A stretch of DNA of 64,000 bases from Hemicordylus capensis (Eukaryota; Chordata; Lepidosauria; Squamata; Cordylidae): NCBI RefSeq assembly GCF_027244095.1, contig NC_069659.1:353004750-353068749 (forward strand), read 5' to 3'. Below, piece by piece: positions 51,266 through 62,027 of the stretch (positions are counted from its first letter, which is position 1; each line of letters opens with the position of its first letter). The notes under the pieces were generated by a model. The model was not told where the DNA came from and did not search any database. It saw only the letters and a program-made list of their open reading frames with translations. A program made the position numbers and the translations under genes.

Positions 51266-53944
51266 TTGACTCCCTAAAGTCCTGACTACACGGTTGAAAT
51301 CATCATCATGATAATCATGTCCACCCCACAAGGTACAGAAGAGTTCTCATGAGCTCTCAGATCTCTGATTCTCCTCCTTTCGCCTTCTGCAGCTACTACA
51401 GTTTCCCCAAAACTGTGGGTTCCCTTTCCTTTTAGGATGTAGGTTTCTCTTCCCACTCAGCCCCAAACTATCCCTCCCATCAACAGGGGAAAACTGCAAT
51501 GCGCCACTCTGTTCAGGCAAGACAAGCCAGGCAGCAAAGATATTGATCATCCTCTACAGGAAAGACGGACGGTGTGGGTGGCTCGTTGCTGGGCTGGTGG
51601 CCAAATGTATGAACAGAACAGCCCAATGGAACGCCATGCCCCTCCTTCCTCCTAGTCTGTATCAGCAGCAGCCAGATGCTAAACCACAACAGGGGTTCAG
51701 ATTGTGGCTTCAGAGAACAGACTTAGAAGGCATCTTTGAGACAGAGCAGAAATGTGTTATCCGAATGACCTTGTCAAAGAAGACCAAAGGTCCATCTAGC
51801 AGCTAGTGTCCAGATACCCCAGCAGAGAAATTTGGAAGCAAAACATCCTTCCTTCCTTCTCCCAAGCACCTGCATCTCAGAGGTATACTGCCTTTGAGCA
51901 TTAGCTATCATAACTAATAGCCATCTCACCAGTAACAGACCCTCAGTGGAGAAGTTAGACATTCTTTTAAGGATTGCAACGATAAGAAGAGTAATTTTAT
52001 TCCTATGGTGCTCCTATCAATTTGCGTCCAGCGAAATACAATATAGCACCATTACACTCAAGAGTTTACATAATATAATAAAATGCAATTTTAAAAATGC
52101 TGGAAATATTAAAACAGTTTTTAAATGGGCGGGGGGAGGGGGGATGTGCGTGTGGGGAAACCAGCACTGGGTTTTCTAAACCCACCCGGAGGATAGAAAA
52201 TGCTTTCTTTCTCCGGTGCTGAGAAAGAAGGATCAAAGATACAGATCTGGAGGGGATCAAGTTGCACACTGAGAAAGCTGCCATGGCAAAGGCCTGGCTC
52301 TGTCTGTCGAGGCAGACTCAAAGTGTGATGATGGTGGGGTTTTGAAATAGTGGGTGCTGGTTGAAGAAATCAGCTAGCCAGCCTATCTCCATGAAGATAA
52401 TTTGAGGCCAGGGTGGTGTTTTTCAAGACTGGTGTAATATTTTCAGAGCAGTGGGGCTGCTCCAAAAGCACATTCAGCTCAAATGTTCTTTTGCGCTCCT
52501 TAAGGATTGAGCGCTAGAAAAAAATGCTTCAGCAACTTTGAAGTGGAAGCAATTTGTGCCTGGTGTGGATGCGCCCCCCCGTGATGTCATCAAGAAACCT
52601 CCCTGCCCCATTCCTCAATCTGCTATGCGGATGCCCCAATCCACATAGCAGTTTCACACTTTTTAAGAAGCTTCCTTTAAAAAATATGAATAACGCAGCA
52701 CATGAACAATGACATGCACGATGCCCATTTAACAGTTCAGATTTTTTAAATGGTGAACAGCACATCTGAAGCATGGATGGTGGGGGGGTCTGTCAGGGTG
52801 GCTTGTCCCCTATTACGGATGTCCCTAGAGTTGCCAGCTAGAAGTAATTCCTGGGGATTCCAGATGAAGATCTGCAAGATTGCTTTCCAGAGACGGCAGT
52901 TCCGTTCCTGAAGACCCCAGACCAGTCCTGCGGAATTAGGAAACCCCTCCACTGCAATAAGCTTTTAAGGGCCTTCCTCCAGAACACTGTTTGAAATCCA
53001 CTGAACGAAAACAAAGCAAAAAGGGAGGCCTTGTTTAGTGAAGCTTGACAGACAGGCTCTGTCCTCCCCCTGCCCCACAAGAAATACCCAGAAGTTTTGG
53101 ACTGTGTGGGAGGACAAGTTTTCCGGCCTAGGAGTAGAGAGGTGTGGCCAAGTTTGGGCCTAGTTCACACAGGCGCAGGAAAAAACATTCTATATTTAAA
53201 CCCAGGAGTTTCTGGGGTGGGAGCGGCTTGTCTCTTCCCTTGGCAACCTCCCTCGCCCTGCCAAGCGAGCCGGAGGGAGGAGGAAGAAGCCGTGTGTGTG
53301 TATGTGTGTGTGTGTCTGGCAGCAGGCCGCACCCTCGTCTAGTTTGAAACTGTTACAGGCAGCAACCTGGTTGCCAAAGTGCAGTTTCATCAGAAGCGGG
53401 GCGGGAAATGCCTGAGGCCATAACAGAAGCTGCTTGTCCTGAGAAGAACAAGGCCGGCCTCTGTGTGGCAGCAACAGAGGGCCACAGCTACACACAGAGC
53501 CCCACACGTGGGAGGGGAGACTCCCACTCAAGACTGACTTGTTCACAAACGGACTTGCGTGCAGCAAGGTTTCCTCACAGGAAGGAACATGCGTGCTCTC
53601 TCTCTCATGCAGCCTGATTTTATCATATGCACACAAGTGTCCACACACAGAACTGATCCACCACACGGCCACAGCTATCTGCTGAAAGGCTGTGCCCTGG
53701 CCTGGAGCCTAGTGGGTGCATGGCATTGCTGGCTACCATCATGTTTCCATCTGTGTGGTGTGGCTACTATGTGCACCCAGCGCAAAATGGCCCTCAACTG
53801 ACTGCAGCACTTCCAGAAGTGGACTGGTGCACAGAGTGCTCAGTGGGGCGTTTGTCCATTGGATCATGGAACTGGCCTCACATCCAATCGAGCAGCCTGC
53901 ACCAATCACTTGAGACGGATCTTGGCACATGCCACCAGTGCAGT
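51266..53944. other. Largest repeat-poor stretch, unassigned
   Basis: No transposon body recognised. (GT)n at 53292-53316 and GA/GT-rich patches at 52125-52150. Frames of up to 158 codons overlap on both strands without domains. GAGTTGCCAGCTAGAAG near 52828 hints at a decayed GTTGCC-type MITE. Confidence 0.35.
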
Positions 53945-53948
53945 TCCT

Positions 53949-54249
53949 TAGGAACATAGGGACATCGGAAGCTGCCATATCCTGAGTCAGACCATTGGTC
54001 TATCCAGCTCAGTATTGTCTTCACAGACTGGCAGCGGCTTCTCCAAGGTTGCAGGCAGAAAGCTCTCTCAGCCCTATCTTGGAGAAGCCAGGGAGGGAAC
54101 TTGGAACCTTCTGCTCTTCCCAGAGCCACTCCATCCCCTGAGGGGACTATCTTACAGTGCTCACACTTCTAGTCTCCTATTCATATGCAACCAGGGCAGA
54201 CCCTGCTTAGCTAAGGGACAAGTCATGCTTGCTACCACAAGACCAGCTG
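53949..54249 (-). mobile_element. 5S/tRNA dimeric SINE, full length
   Basis: From GACATCGGAAGCTGCCATAT to TGCTACCACAAGACCAGCTG, with 5S head AGACCCTGCTTAGCTAAGGG. Small deletion in the body (GGAGAAGCCAGGGAGGG). Confidence 0.9.
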
Positions 54250-54457
54250 AATCAAGAGACAGACATAGGTGTAAGCAAGGGGGAAATGGCATGTGCACAA
54301 GAAAAGGCCTGTGTGAGTTTGTGGCTAGAGGTTTTGCTTTTCCACATGGCCAGGAAGCTCCCTGGATGGGTCTTGGAGAAGCCACATGCTTAGGCACATT
54401 AGCACACATGTAAGAGCCCTTCCTATGCATGCACAGATATGCACATCCTGCAAATAG

Positions 54458-54486
<29 letters not shown>
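54458..54486 (+). repeat. (CA)n microsatellite
   Basis: About 14 CA units. Confidence 0.95.
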
Positions 54487-54490
<4 letters not shown>

Positions 54491-54534
54491 TTTCTAATAA
54501 CACACTTAGTCTGGTTTTTATCAGTGTTGTTGTC

Positions 54535-54828
54535 AGCAGATTTTTTAATGCCACCTTTCCATTCAGAAAATGCCCAAGGCAACTTACAAAATCAAGGTCT
54601 ACAAAATCAAAATACAATTAAATCAGAACAACCATGAGACAACAGGATGTTCTGTCTCACACACACACACAAACACCCCGTTCCTGGATGGTCTCCTCCT
54701 CTTCATGGGCAGCACAAAGCGGAGCGGCTGAGAGGGGTGCTGTGTTGGGGTTGAACAGGGACAGTTGCTTTTCCCCAGCTTAGCATAAGAGAGCCACCAC
54801 TTTGAAAGGCGCTTCTTTGCCCTGCGGG
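54535..54828 (-). mobile_element. L2-type LINE 3' UTR
   Basis: CACCTTTCCATTCAGAAAATG, CAAGGCAACTTACAAAATC, GGGGTGCTGTGTTGGGGTTG, CAGTTGCTTTTCCCCAGC, GAGCCACCACTTTGAAAGG. Confidence 0.6.
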
Positions 54829-54904
54829 GTGTGTGTGTGTGTGTGGGGGGGTGTGATTCCCAAACCAGTGTGCTACAAGAAGGCCTGAAGATTGTTCCCT
54901 CTTC

Positions 54905-55500
54905 CAGAAGAGCTCCCCATGTAAAAAGAAAGTTGCACGAGGCAGAAACCCAGGGGCGGATTAAGCTTTTTGTTGCCCGTCGGCAGGTAAGGATTTGTCG
55001 CCCCCTCTGGGGACAGCGCGGCGGGATGGGGTGACGGGGCCAGCGGCAGGGAGAGCGAGCCCCTTCCCAAGTGACTGAATGGCCCTGTGGCACACACGGA
55101 GAAAGGCCCCAAACGGGCTGCCTGCAGACAGGGCCATTCAGTCACTTGGGAAGGGGCTCTCTCTCGCTGCCTCCGTCACCCCATCCCGCTGCACAGGCAG
55201 CAGTATTAGAAGGTAAATGGGGGGGGGTTTACTTTCCTCTCGCCCCCTCCCCACAGCTGCCCCCAGAGAGGGGCAGCAAATGTTGAGGAGCGGCAAATTG
55301 CCGCTCCTCAAATTTTGCTGCTGGAGGCAAACGCCTACTCTGCCTCTCTATTAATCCGCCACTGCAGAAACCTGCAACAACAGTCACTGGGAGGATGCTG
55401 TTTGGGGCTGGATAGGGGCAGTTGCTTTCTCCCTGCTACGTACAAGGTAACCACCACTTGAAAAGTTACCTCACTGCCCAGTTAGCAGAGACATTACCAT
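54905..55500 (-). mobile_element. L2-type LINE 3' UTR, split by a MITE
   Basis: Left piece to GCACGAGGCAGAAACC (54950). Right piece TGCAACAACAGTCACTGGGAG ... CACTGCCCAGTTAGCAGAG (55373-55500). Confidence 0.6.
54951..55364. mobile_element. hAT-like MITE, GGCGGATTAAGC family, with a large palindrome
   Basis: 414 bp between perfect TSDs CAGAAACC. Ends CAGGGGCGGATTAAGC and TATTAATCCGCCACTG. Perfect 32-bp inverted arms at 55057-55088 and 55128-55159 extend outward with interruptions (GGGATGGGGTGACGG against CCGTCACCCCATCCC). Confidence 0.95.
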
Positions 55501-55584
55501 AATGCATTATACTACACATGGGGCTACCTTTGAGAATTCCTTGGAATTCAGTTAGTTCAGAAAGGGCTTGCTGTTCCTCAGACG

Positions 55585-55645
55585 CTGGAAATTTGCTGCC
55601 AGTCAAAGCAGACAGTTCTGAGCTGGATGGACCAATGTGGTGTGA
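55585..55645 (+). mobile_element. SINE body fragment (5S/tRNA family)
   Basis: TTTGCTGCCAGTCAAAGCAG ... GAGCTGGATGGACCAATG. Confidence 0.5.
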
Positions 55646-55795
55646 CCCAATCCAAGGATGTTTCAGACGTCTGATTAAGCCTGGAGTGGATTTACACTCA
55701 ATTAAGCTTGAATTTATACATTCGCGTAAGCTTGGATTTATACTCAAGTTTGGAGCTACACATCCACTTCAGCTTGAATTCAGCTTGTTCAGGGA

Positions 55796-55952
55796 GCCTC
55801 TTTAGGTCAATGACAGAGTCCGTGCTGAAGGTCCCAGGTTCAGTCTTGAGTTTAAAAGGTCTTCTGCAACATGGCAGGAAATATCTCTGCCTGAGACTTG
55901 CTGCCGGGCAGACAGCACTAAATCTGACTCAGAACAAGGCAGCACCGTATGT
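55796..55952 (+). mobile_element. tRNA-headed SINE, old copy
   Basis: AGGTCAATGACAGAGTCCGTG, GGTCCCAGGTTCAGTCTTG (B box), ATCTCTGCCTGAGACTTGC, AAGGCAGCACCGTATGTTC. Confidence 0.6.
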
Positions 55953-56620
55953 TCAGACTGTGTTCATGTAGAAAAGAGACCTGAAAAATCAAGTAATTTC
56001 TTACAGCGAAAGGTTCAATAGGTAAGAACTAACTTCATCTGATGCATTAAATTAACAGAGGAGTTCTTGGGTATGTATATGGGTAGAAAGGTACAGTGAA
56101 TAAAGAGTAGCATTGCCAAGTGGGACAGGAAACATGCTTTCAGTGCAGGCTTATAAGCAGGAGTGTGATACTGACCTGCACACGGCTGAGCGTACCATCA
56201 CAGTGCAGTAGAGTACATGCTCTCTGAAGGGCCTATGTATGTGGAGACCAACTCAAATATATGGAAACGCAGTTCACCCTTTCCCACCCACACACCCGTG
56301 CAGGGAAGACTGTACACACTTGACGCACAAAAGAACCTCAAATACAAGCACACCCACTCATGTCAGTCACACGCAAGCAGCACTCTCACTCGGAAGAAGG
56401 CGGGGTGGGACCTGCCCGCTTTGGCAAACACCTTGAATTATTGCATGCACAACTGCCTTTCTGCGGGCTGATGGGGCACTTTCCGGGAGCTTGTTCCTCT
56501 TCCTCCCTTGCCAAGGGCATTGCCCCATCCCCGGCCTGGATGGCAACTGAATTGACAGAGATCAGCTATAAGGCTTCCCACTGCTGCGGGCCCTCAGTGC
56601 AGCCCTACTGGGACCTGCAA
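55953..56620. other. Unassigned stretch
   Basis: No gene or repeat recognised. Confidence 0.35.
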
Positions 56621-56926
56621 AATAAGAACATAAGAAGAGCCCTGCTGGATCAGGCCCAATAATGCCCATCTAGTCCAGCATCCTGTTTCACACAGTGGGC
56701 ATGCCTTCTCTCCTGCCATAACTCCCCTGCAACTGGTTCTCAGAGCCATCCTGCCTTTGAGACCGGAGGTGGCCCACAGCCCTCTGACTACTAGCCATTG
56801 ATGGACCTCTCCTCCATGAAGTTATCCAAACCCCTCTTAAAGACATCCAGGTTGTTGGCTGTCACCACGTCCTGTGGCAGAGAGTTCCACAAGTGGATCA
56901 CGTGTTGTGTGAAAAAGTACTTGCAC
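56621..56926 (-). mobile_element. CR1-clade LINE, 3' end
   Basis: AAGAACATAAGAAGAGCCCTG ... CCCCTGCAACTGGTTCTCAG ... GAGTTCCACAAGTGGATCACG ... GTGTGAAAAAGTACTTGC. Confidence 0.85.
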
Positions 56927-56954
56927 TCTTCAGACACCCAGCAAGGACCTCATG

Positions 56955-57210
56955 TGATTTAGTAACACAGGTTGCTGCCTTACACCAAGGCAGACTCTTG
57001 GTCCATCTAGCTCAGCATTATCTACAGTGGCTGGCAGCAGCTTTCCAAGGTCTGAGGCAGGAATCTCCCCCAGCCCTACCTGGAGATACCAAGGATTGAA
57101 CCTGGGGTCTTCTGCATGCATATGCTCGTCCACTGAGCTTTGGCCACATCCCCTAAGGGTCATATCTTACAGTGCTCGTTTGTAATCACCCATCCAAATG
57201 CAAACCAAGG
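56955..57210 (-). mobile_element. 5S/tRNA SINE, tRNA module and part of the 5S head
   Basis: GGTTGCTGCCTTACACCAAG ... B-box complement GGATTGAACCTGGGGTC ... CCACTGAGCTTTGGCC (A-box complement) ... CACCCATCCAAATGCAAACC (5S box C side). Confidence 0.8.
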
Positions 57211-57229
57211 CACAGCCAAGAAGACTATT

Positions 57230-57420
57230 TAGGGGACGGGGATGAGGCCACTCTGGGAAGAGAATCTGAGGTCCCAGGTTCCCTCCCTGGCATCTATCTC
57301 CAATATCGGGCTAAGAGATATTCCAGCCTGCAACCTTGGGGAAGCCAGTCTGGGTAGACAATACTGAGCTAGATGGACCAAGGGTCTGACTCAGTATATG
57401 GCAGCTTCCTGTGTTCCTAC
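57230..57420 (+). mobile_element. 5S/tRNA SINE lacking the 5S head
   Basis: GGGATGAGGCCACTCTGGG ... CCCAGGTTCCCTCCCTGGC ... CTAGATGGACCAAGGGTCTG ... CAGCTTCCTGTGTTCCTA. Confidence 0.75.
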
Positions 57421-57596
57421 GAAGAAATTACCCTTTGAGAGCTGCCCTTCCTTCTAATGACCATTCTTCTCACACCTTTCTCTGTGGCTGCCAGTGGAGC
57501 CCCATTGTGAACTGAGTTGAGCCTCAACTCTAGGCACCGGGTTTCCTAACAATGACTTGAGACAGCTGTGGACCTTGGAGTACAAGAAGTTCAAAG

Positions 57597-57645
57597 CTGC
57601 AAAGGGGACAATTCATACTCACTACTACAAGACCAGCTTTCCTCC
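57597..57645 (-). mobile_element. 5S/tRNA SINE leader fragment
   Basis: AAAGGGGACAATTCATACTC and CTACAAGACCAGCTTTCCTC. Confidence 0.6.
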
Positions 57646-57890
57646 CTATAGCCCACCTCCCTAGATCTCTGTAGATCTGCCAGGAAGAGAGGTCTGCTTC
57701 ATGTGCCTGCTGAAGCTTGTTTATCATCCATGCAGGACAGGGCCTTCTCAGTGATTGCCCCTTGGTTGTGGAACTCACTCTCCATTGAGACCTGTATGCC
57801 CCCCCTCCCCTTTGATTTTTTTTTTTTTTTTTTTGGTAAAGCCCTTTTTATTCAGGCTTTTGGCCAGTGAATAAAGCCAAAAGGGTGGTG
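57646..57890 (+). mobile_element. L2-clade LINE, C-terminal coding edge and 3' part
   Basis: ATCCATGCAGGACAGGGCC, TTCTCAGTGATTGCCCCTTGG, poly-T 57818-57834, TTTTTATTCAGGCTTTTGGCC, parallel to the L2 copy at 59220. Confidence 0.6.
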
Positions 57891-57945
57891 GGAGTTGTAG
57901 TCCAACAATATTTGGGGACCCCAGGATGAGAATCCCTGTGTTAAG
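57891..57945. mobile_element. hAT-like MITE, right half
   Basis: GGTGGGAGTTGTAGTCCAAC ... TTTGGGGACCCCAGGATGAG ... ATCCCTG. Confidence 0.65.
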
Positions 57946-58816
57946 CTTTAAGCCCACTTCAGAAATTAATCACCTGGATACACTGTACCCCAGGTAAAGC
58001 GGGAACGGGAGTGCACTGGCTATCCATGCTCCTCCGCACTGCTTGCCACACCCCTGGGTCTCCCTGTCTTCAGCACTGGTTTGCAGAAGCAGGTGTCACA
58101 TGCAGGGAAATTTCCTCCTTTCATGATTTGGAACAAGCGCTGAAGATGAGGATAGCAGGGGTGTGGCTGCGATGGACGTCAGGAGCAGGAGATGCGGCTA
58201 GCTGGCACTCCCTCATTGCCTCTGAGCCTGGGCACGACTTACCCAATTATGATGCCTGAAGAGGGATTCCGTGGGAATGGGTGGCATCTTTTGACCTTCA
58301 GAGCAGTCCAGTACTAACCACACACACACACGACACAAAGTCTTATGGGGCACGCATAAATCCTAGGAGTGTGCATAAATCCTACCATGTTTGAAATGCG
58401 ATATCTGAAGGTTAAGCACAATTCAGCTCAGGACATTTCCCGGATAAATAAATCTGGAGTGCCGACAGACAGGCCCTGACTTGTCCAAGAGCATCTGGGG
58501 AATGTGTGTTGGAGGGCAGCGAGGCAGCAACTGGCGAATGCCAGCGGCTCCTTTGCAGCTCCAGCGGGAGATTTGTGCTTTGGTGTCATCCTCCTGGAGC
58601 AAACTGTGCCCTGAGAGAAGAAAGAGAAGGAAGTGAGAGGAAGGGTGGTCTTCTCCAGATCTTGCAGGCCAGTCCTAGCATGCTGCAGAGAGCAGTTCTC
58701 CAAAGTCCTCCTCCAATAAAGACCAAAGCAGCAGACTGGAAACAGAAAGTGCATCACAGTGAGAATCTGTGCCAAACAGGACGAATGACCCAGCTGGGCC
58801 TGCCATTATGCCATGG
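57946..58816. other. Unassigned stretch
   Basis: (CA)n at 58320-58331. No gene recognised. Confidence 0.35.
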
Positions 58817-58944
58817 CAGGGGTTCTCAAACATGGGTCCTAAATGTTGTTGGACTACAACTCCCATCATCCTCTGCCACGATAGCAGAGGATGATGGGAG
58901 TTGTAATCTAACAGCAGCTGGGGACCCAAGTTTGAGAACTGCTG
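58817..58944. mobile_element. hAT-like MITE, ACTACAACTCCC family
   Basis: Near-perfect hairpin: CAGGGGTTCTCAAACATGGG / CCAAGTTTGAGAACTGCTG ends, arms GGACTACAACTCCCATCATC and GATGATGGGAGTTGTAATC. Confidence 0.9.
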
Positions 58945-59219
58945 TGAGATGACTAGCTGCAAAATGGGCTGGGACTATCCTACCTTTATATTTGTGTTGT
59001 TTAGAAGAGGGAAGGGAGAGAATCTTCCTCATCTTCCGACCTTGCTTAAGCACTGAGGGCCAAGGGCTTGGATATATTAAGGAGGCCTACAACCCACTGG
59101 TAGAGCACAGACTTTACTTGGAGAAGGCCCCAGATTCTGGGCTTGGCACCTCCCAGTTGGAGGACTGGGAAAGAACTTTGCCTTGAATAGTTGTTTCCAG
59201 TCAGAGAAGATCTGGCTTC

Positions 59220-59815
59220 TGTCACCCCTGCTTTAGTCATGACACATTTGGATTATTGCACTGCACTCTACATGTGGCTACCCTTGAAAAGTATTCGGAA
59301 ACTACAGATGGTGCAGAATGCGGCTGCCAGATTGCTCTCTGGGACAGCTTGCAGCGCACATATTACTTCAGTCTTGAAGGCGTTGTACTGGCTGCCAATC
59401 TGTTTCTGGGTACAATTCAAAGTGCTGGCTATCACTTTTAAAGCCCCAGAGAAGTTTGTACCTTAGGGACTGTCTGCTCCCAACTGAATCTACCCACTTG
59501 ACTAGATCGGCTGGGAGCCGATACCTGCTGAGGCCTGTTTGTGGAGCACGCACGGCAGGGCCTTCTCAGTGGCTGCCCCCAGGTGCTCTCAGCTGAGTCC
59601 TGCATGGATGGCTCCCTCTCTCCCATCCTTTAGGAAGAGAGTGAAGACTGCTCTTTTTGTTCAGGCTTTTGGCCAATAAGCAGCCCTTTGCTCTCTTTTT
59701 TTTCATTTTTAGCTGCATTTGTTCTGTTTTTATTGAATTGTTTTTGTCTTGTAATTAAATGTCCTGGGGTCTTAGGAGAAAGGGCGGCCAATAACTAGCT
59801 AAGTAAGTAAGGCTA
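59220..59815 (+). mobile_element. L2-clade LINE, RT C-terminus to 3' end
   Basis: The + frame reads MTHLDYCTALYMWLPLKSIR, LQMVQNAAARLLSGT, and VLKALYWLPICFWVQFKVLA. After damage, GRAFSVAAP-type sequence follows in another frame, then a 3' UTR ending GGGGTCTTAGGAGAAAGGGCG. Confidence 0.85.
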
Positions 59816-59859
59816 AGCTAGATGAGCCTGACTTGGTAGAAGGCAGTTTTGTGTGTTGG

Positions 59860-59960
59860 TTAAGGGGAGAGCCCAGAGCTTGGCAGTAGAGCACATGTCT
59901 CCTTGCAGAAGGTCTCTGGTTCAGTTTCCAGGACTGGGGAAAACCCACCCTGAGACAGGG
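59860..59960 (+). mobile_element. tRNA-headed SINE fragment
   Basis: GCTTGGCAGTAGAGCACATG (A box region) and GTCTCTGGTTCAGTTTCC (B box). Confidence 0.55.
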
Positions 59961-60125
59961 GAATTTTGAGTGGGTCAAATGGGGGTGGGTGGGTGGGTGT
60001 TGGAGCATGGCAAACTTTGTGGAAGGGACCAACTACCTGCTGATTCTTTTTAACCAGACATTTTCCAGTTCTGCAAACAAGCTTTCATTGTTCAGCTGAA
60101 GCTGCCACTAAATCCTGTTTTTGGA

Positions 60126-60183
60126 GAAAATCTTAGATGCCTCCTGCATAGATCTGCATAGAAAATCTTAGATGCCTCCTGCA
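60126..60183 (+). repeat. Short tandem duplication
   Basis: AAAATCTTAGATGCCTCCTGCA occurs twice, about 35 bp apart (read as 20+2 bases). Confidence 0.85.
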
Positions 60184-60727
60184 ATTTGTTCTCCAACAAT
60201 GTGGCAAAGCATGCATTCTTTTCCAGCGAGCCAATTTGTGAATGCATATTCACAGCAGAAGTCTCCCGTGGAGGAATTTCCCACCTCTTGGGGAGGGAGC
60301 AAATAACAATCCCCTGGTTAAAGTGAGGCCTGCTTAATATCTGACATTTCCCCCTTACCTGTATGGTTGGAGCCAGCCAAGTCTATCTGAAGAGGCCTCA
60401 GACATGCCAACCAGCTACTGGGAATTATTCCAAAATCTTGTACTAATTAGTTCCTTAACTCCATATAATCCATGCACTCAGACAGGGAACATTTTAACAT
60501 AGTCAGTCGGGCTGGCTTCACCACACAGCCGGCTGACTTTTCTCCCTGGAGACATTTGCTGTGAATTGGTTTTCAGGAGAAGGTGCGTCAGTTTTCCCTT
60601 TCTCCCGCCTCAGTTTCAAGAAATGGCCTATCCTACGACTGCAATGCACAGGATCGCATTATAAATTCGACTGAACTGTAGGGTTTTTTTCTGAGTAAAG
60701 AAGCATGTCAATTAATTGGTTAAGTTA

Positions 60728-60901
60728 GGCCTGGCTCACACAATTGTTTAAACCTACGTTTAATGTGGGTTACTGAAATTAGTGTGATTGTGCGAATCCA
60801 TGCCAAGGCAGGAACCTCAGATTCATCTTGGACCTTGGCGTGGGCTCACATATCGGTAACCTACGCTACACCTAGATTTGAATGATTGTGTGAGCCAGGC
60901 C
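60728..60901. mobile_element. MITE with GGCCTGGCTCACACAAT ends
   Basis: 174 bp. Left end GGCCTGGCTCACACAATTG and right end ATGATTGTGTGAGCCAGGCC are inverted over about 25 bp. The subterminal AACCTACGTTTAATG / GTAACCTACGCTACA continues the symmetry. No TSD could be fixed. Confidence 0.75.
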
Positions 60902-60985
60902 CATATTGATGAAACAAAATTGTAATTGACTGGAAAAGGTGCCCCCTGATTAATGAATAGTTGACTTTTTTAAAAAAGTTAATTA

Positions 60986-61942
60986 TCCTATATAATAAAA
61001 GGCTAAGTGAGTGGCCGTGGCTTTGGAACGTTGGGGATCTGCGTCCCTGCCTCCCTGGGCTGTTCTGGGCCTGCGCGAAGCACAGGCCCAGAAGAGCCCA
61101 AGGGACACAGGACCTCAGACACCAGTGTCCCACAGCCACGGGCGGCCATTAGCCGGTGTGTGGCGGCGGGGGAAAGTGAGGAGGCCGAGGCAACCAGAAG
61201 CGGCCGCCCTGAAAAAGGCGAGGGCAATGGCGGCGGGGGAAGACCGAGACGGGGGACAGGGAAGCTGGGCGAGGTGGCGGCGAAGCCGCCAACGAGGCCC
61301 CTGCCCGCTCACAGCCGTCGCCGCCGCCTGCTCACCCGCCCTCCCAGCTGCCCAAAATGAAGCTGGGCAAGGTGGCGGCAAAGCCGCCAACGAGGCCCCC
61401 GCCCGCTCACAGCCGCCGCCGCCTGCTCACCCGCCCTCCCAGCTGCCCAAAATCACCTTCCCCGCTCCCCCCCAAAAAAGATTAAGGGCCAAAATGGCCC
61501 ATGAGAAGGTCGCCGCCCCCGCCTATCGCCCTCCCGCCCACCCAGCTGCCAAAGACCACCTTACCCGCTCCAGCCCGAGGGAAAAGAGAGGCGCTCACGA
61601 GCAGAGCTCCTCTCTGTGCTAAGTCACTGCTCAAACTGCCGCTATGGATGCAAAGGACGCCTATTGCGTCCATTGCGACAGTATGGGCAGCAGCTTAACA
61701 CAGAGAGTAGCTCTGTTTCCGAGTTCCTCTCTTCTCCTTCGGGCTGGAGCGGGTAAGGTGGGCTCCGGCAGCTGGGTGCGCGGGAGGGCAATAGGCGGGG
61801 GCGGCCACCTTCTCATGGGCCATTTTGGCCGTTATTCATCCACCCCCCCCAAAAAATAAGTAAAAGCAAAATAAGGAAGAACAAAAACAGAGACAACAAC
61901 AAAACAAAAAACAAAAAGAGAGAGGGGACAAGGGGGGGGGGA

Positions 61943-61973
<31 letters not shown>

Positions 61974-62027
61974 AAAGACGGGATAGAAAGCTAGCGCCCG
62001 TTATCATAACGGGCTTAAAAATACTAG
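60986..62027 (+). mobile_element. Non-autonomous Helitron
   Basis: 1042 bp inserted between A (60985) and T (62028). 5' end TCCTATATAATAAAAGGC. 3' hairpin GCCCGTTA-TCA-TAACGGGC at 61996-62014, 9 nt before the terminal CTAG. No Rep/helicase. The interior is very GC-rich, with a 95-bp tandem duplication (61261-61357, 61358-61450) and a long inverted repeat (about 61488-61618 against 61705-61834). Confidence 0.92.
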
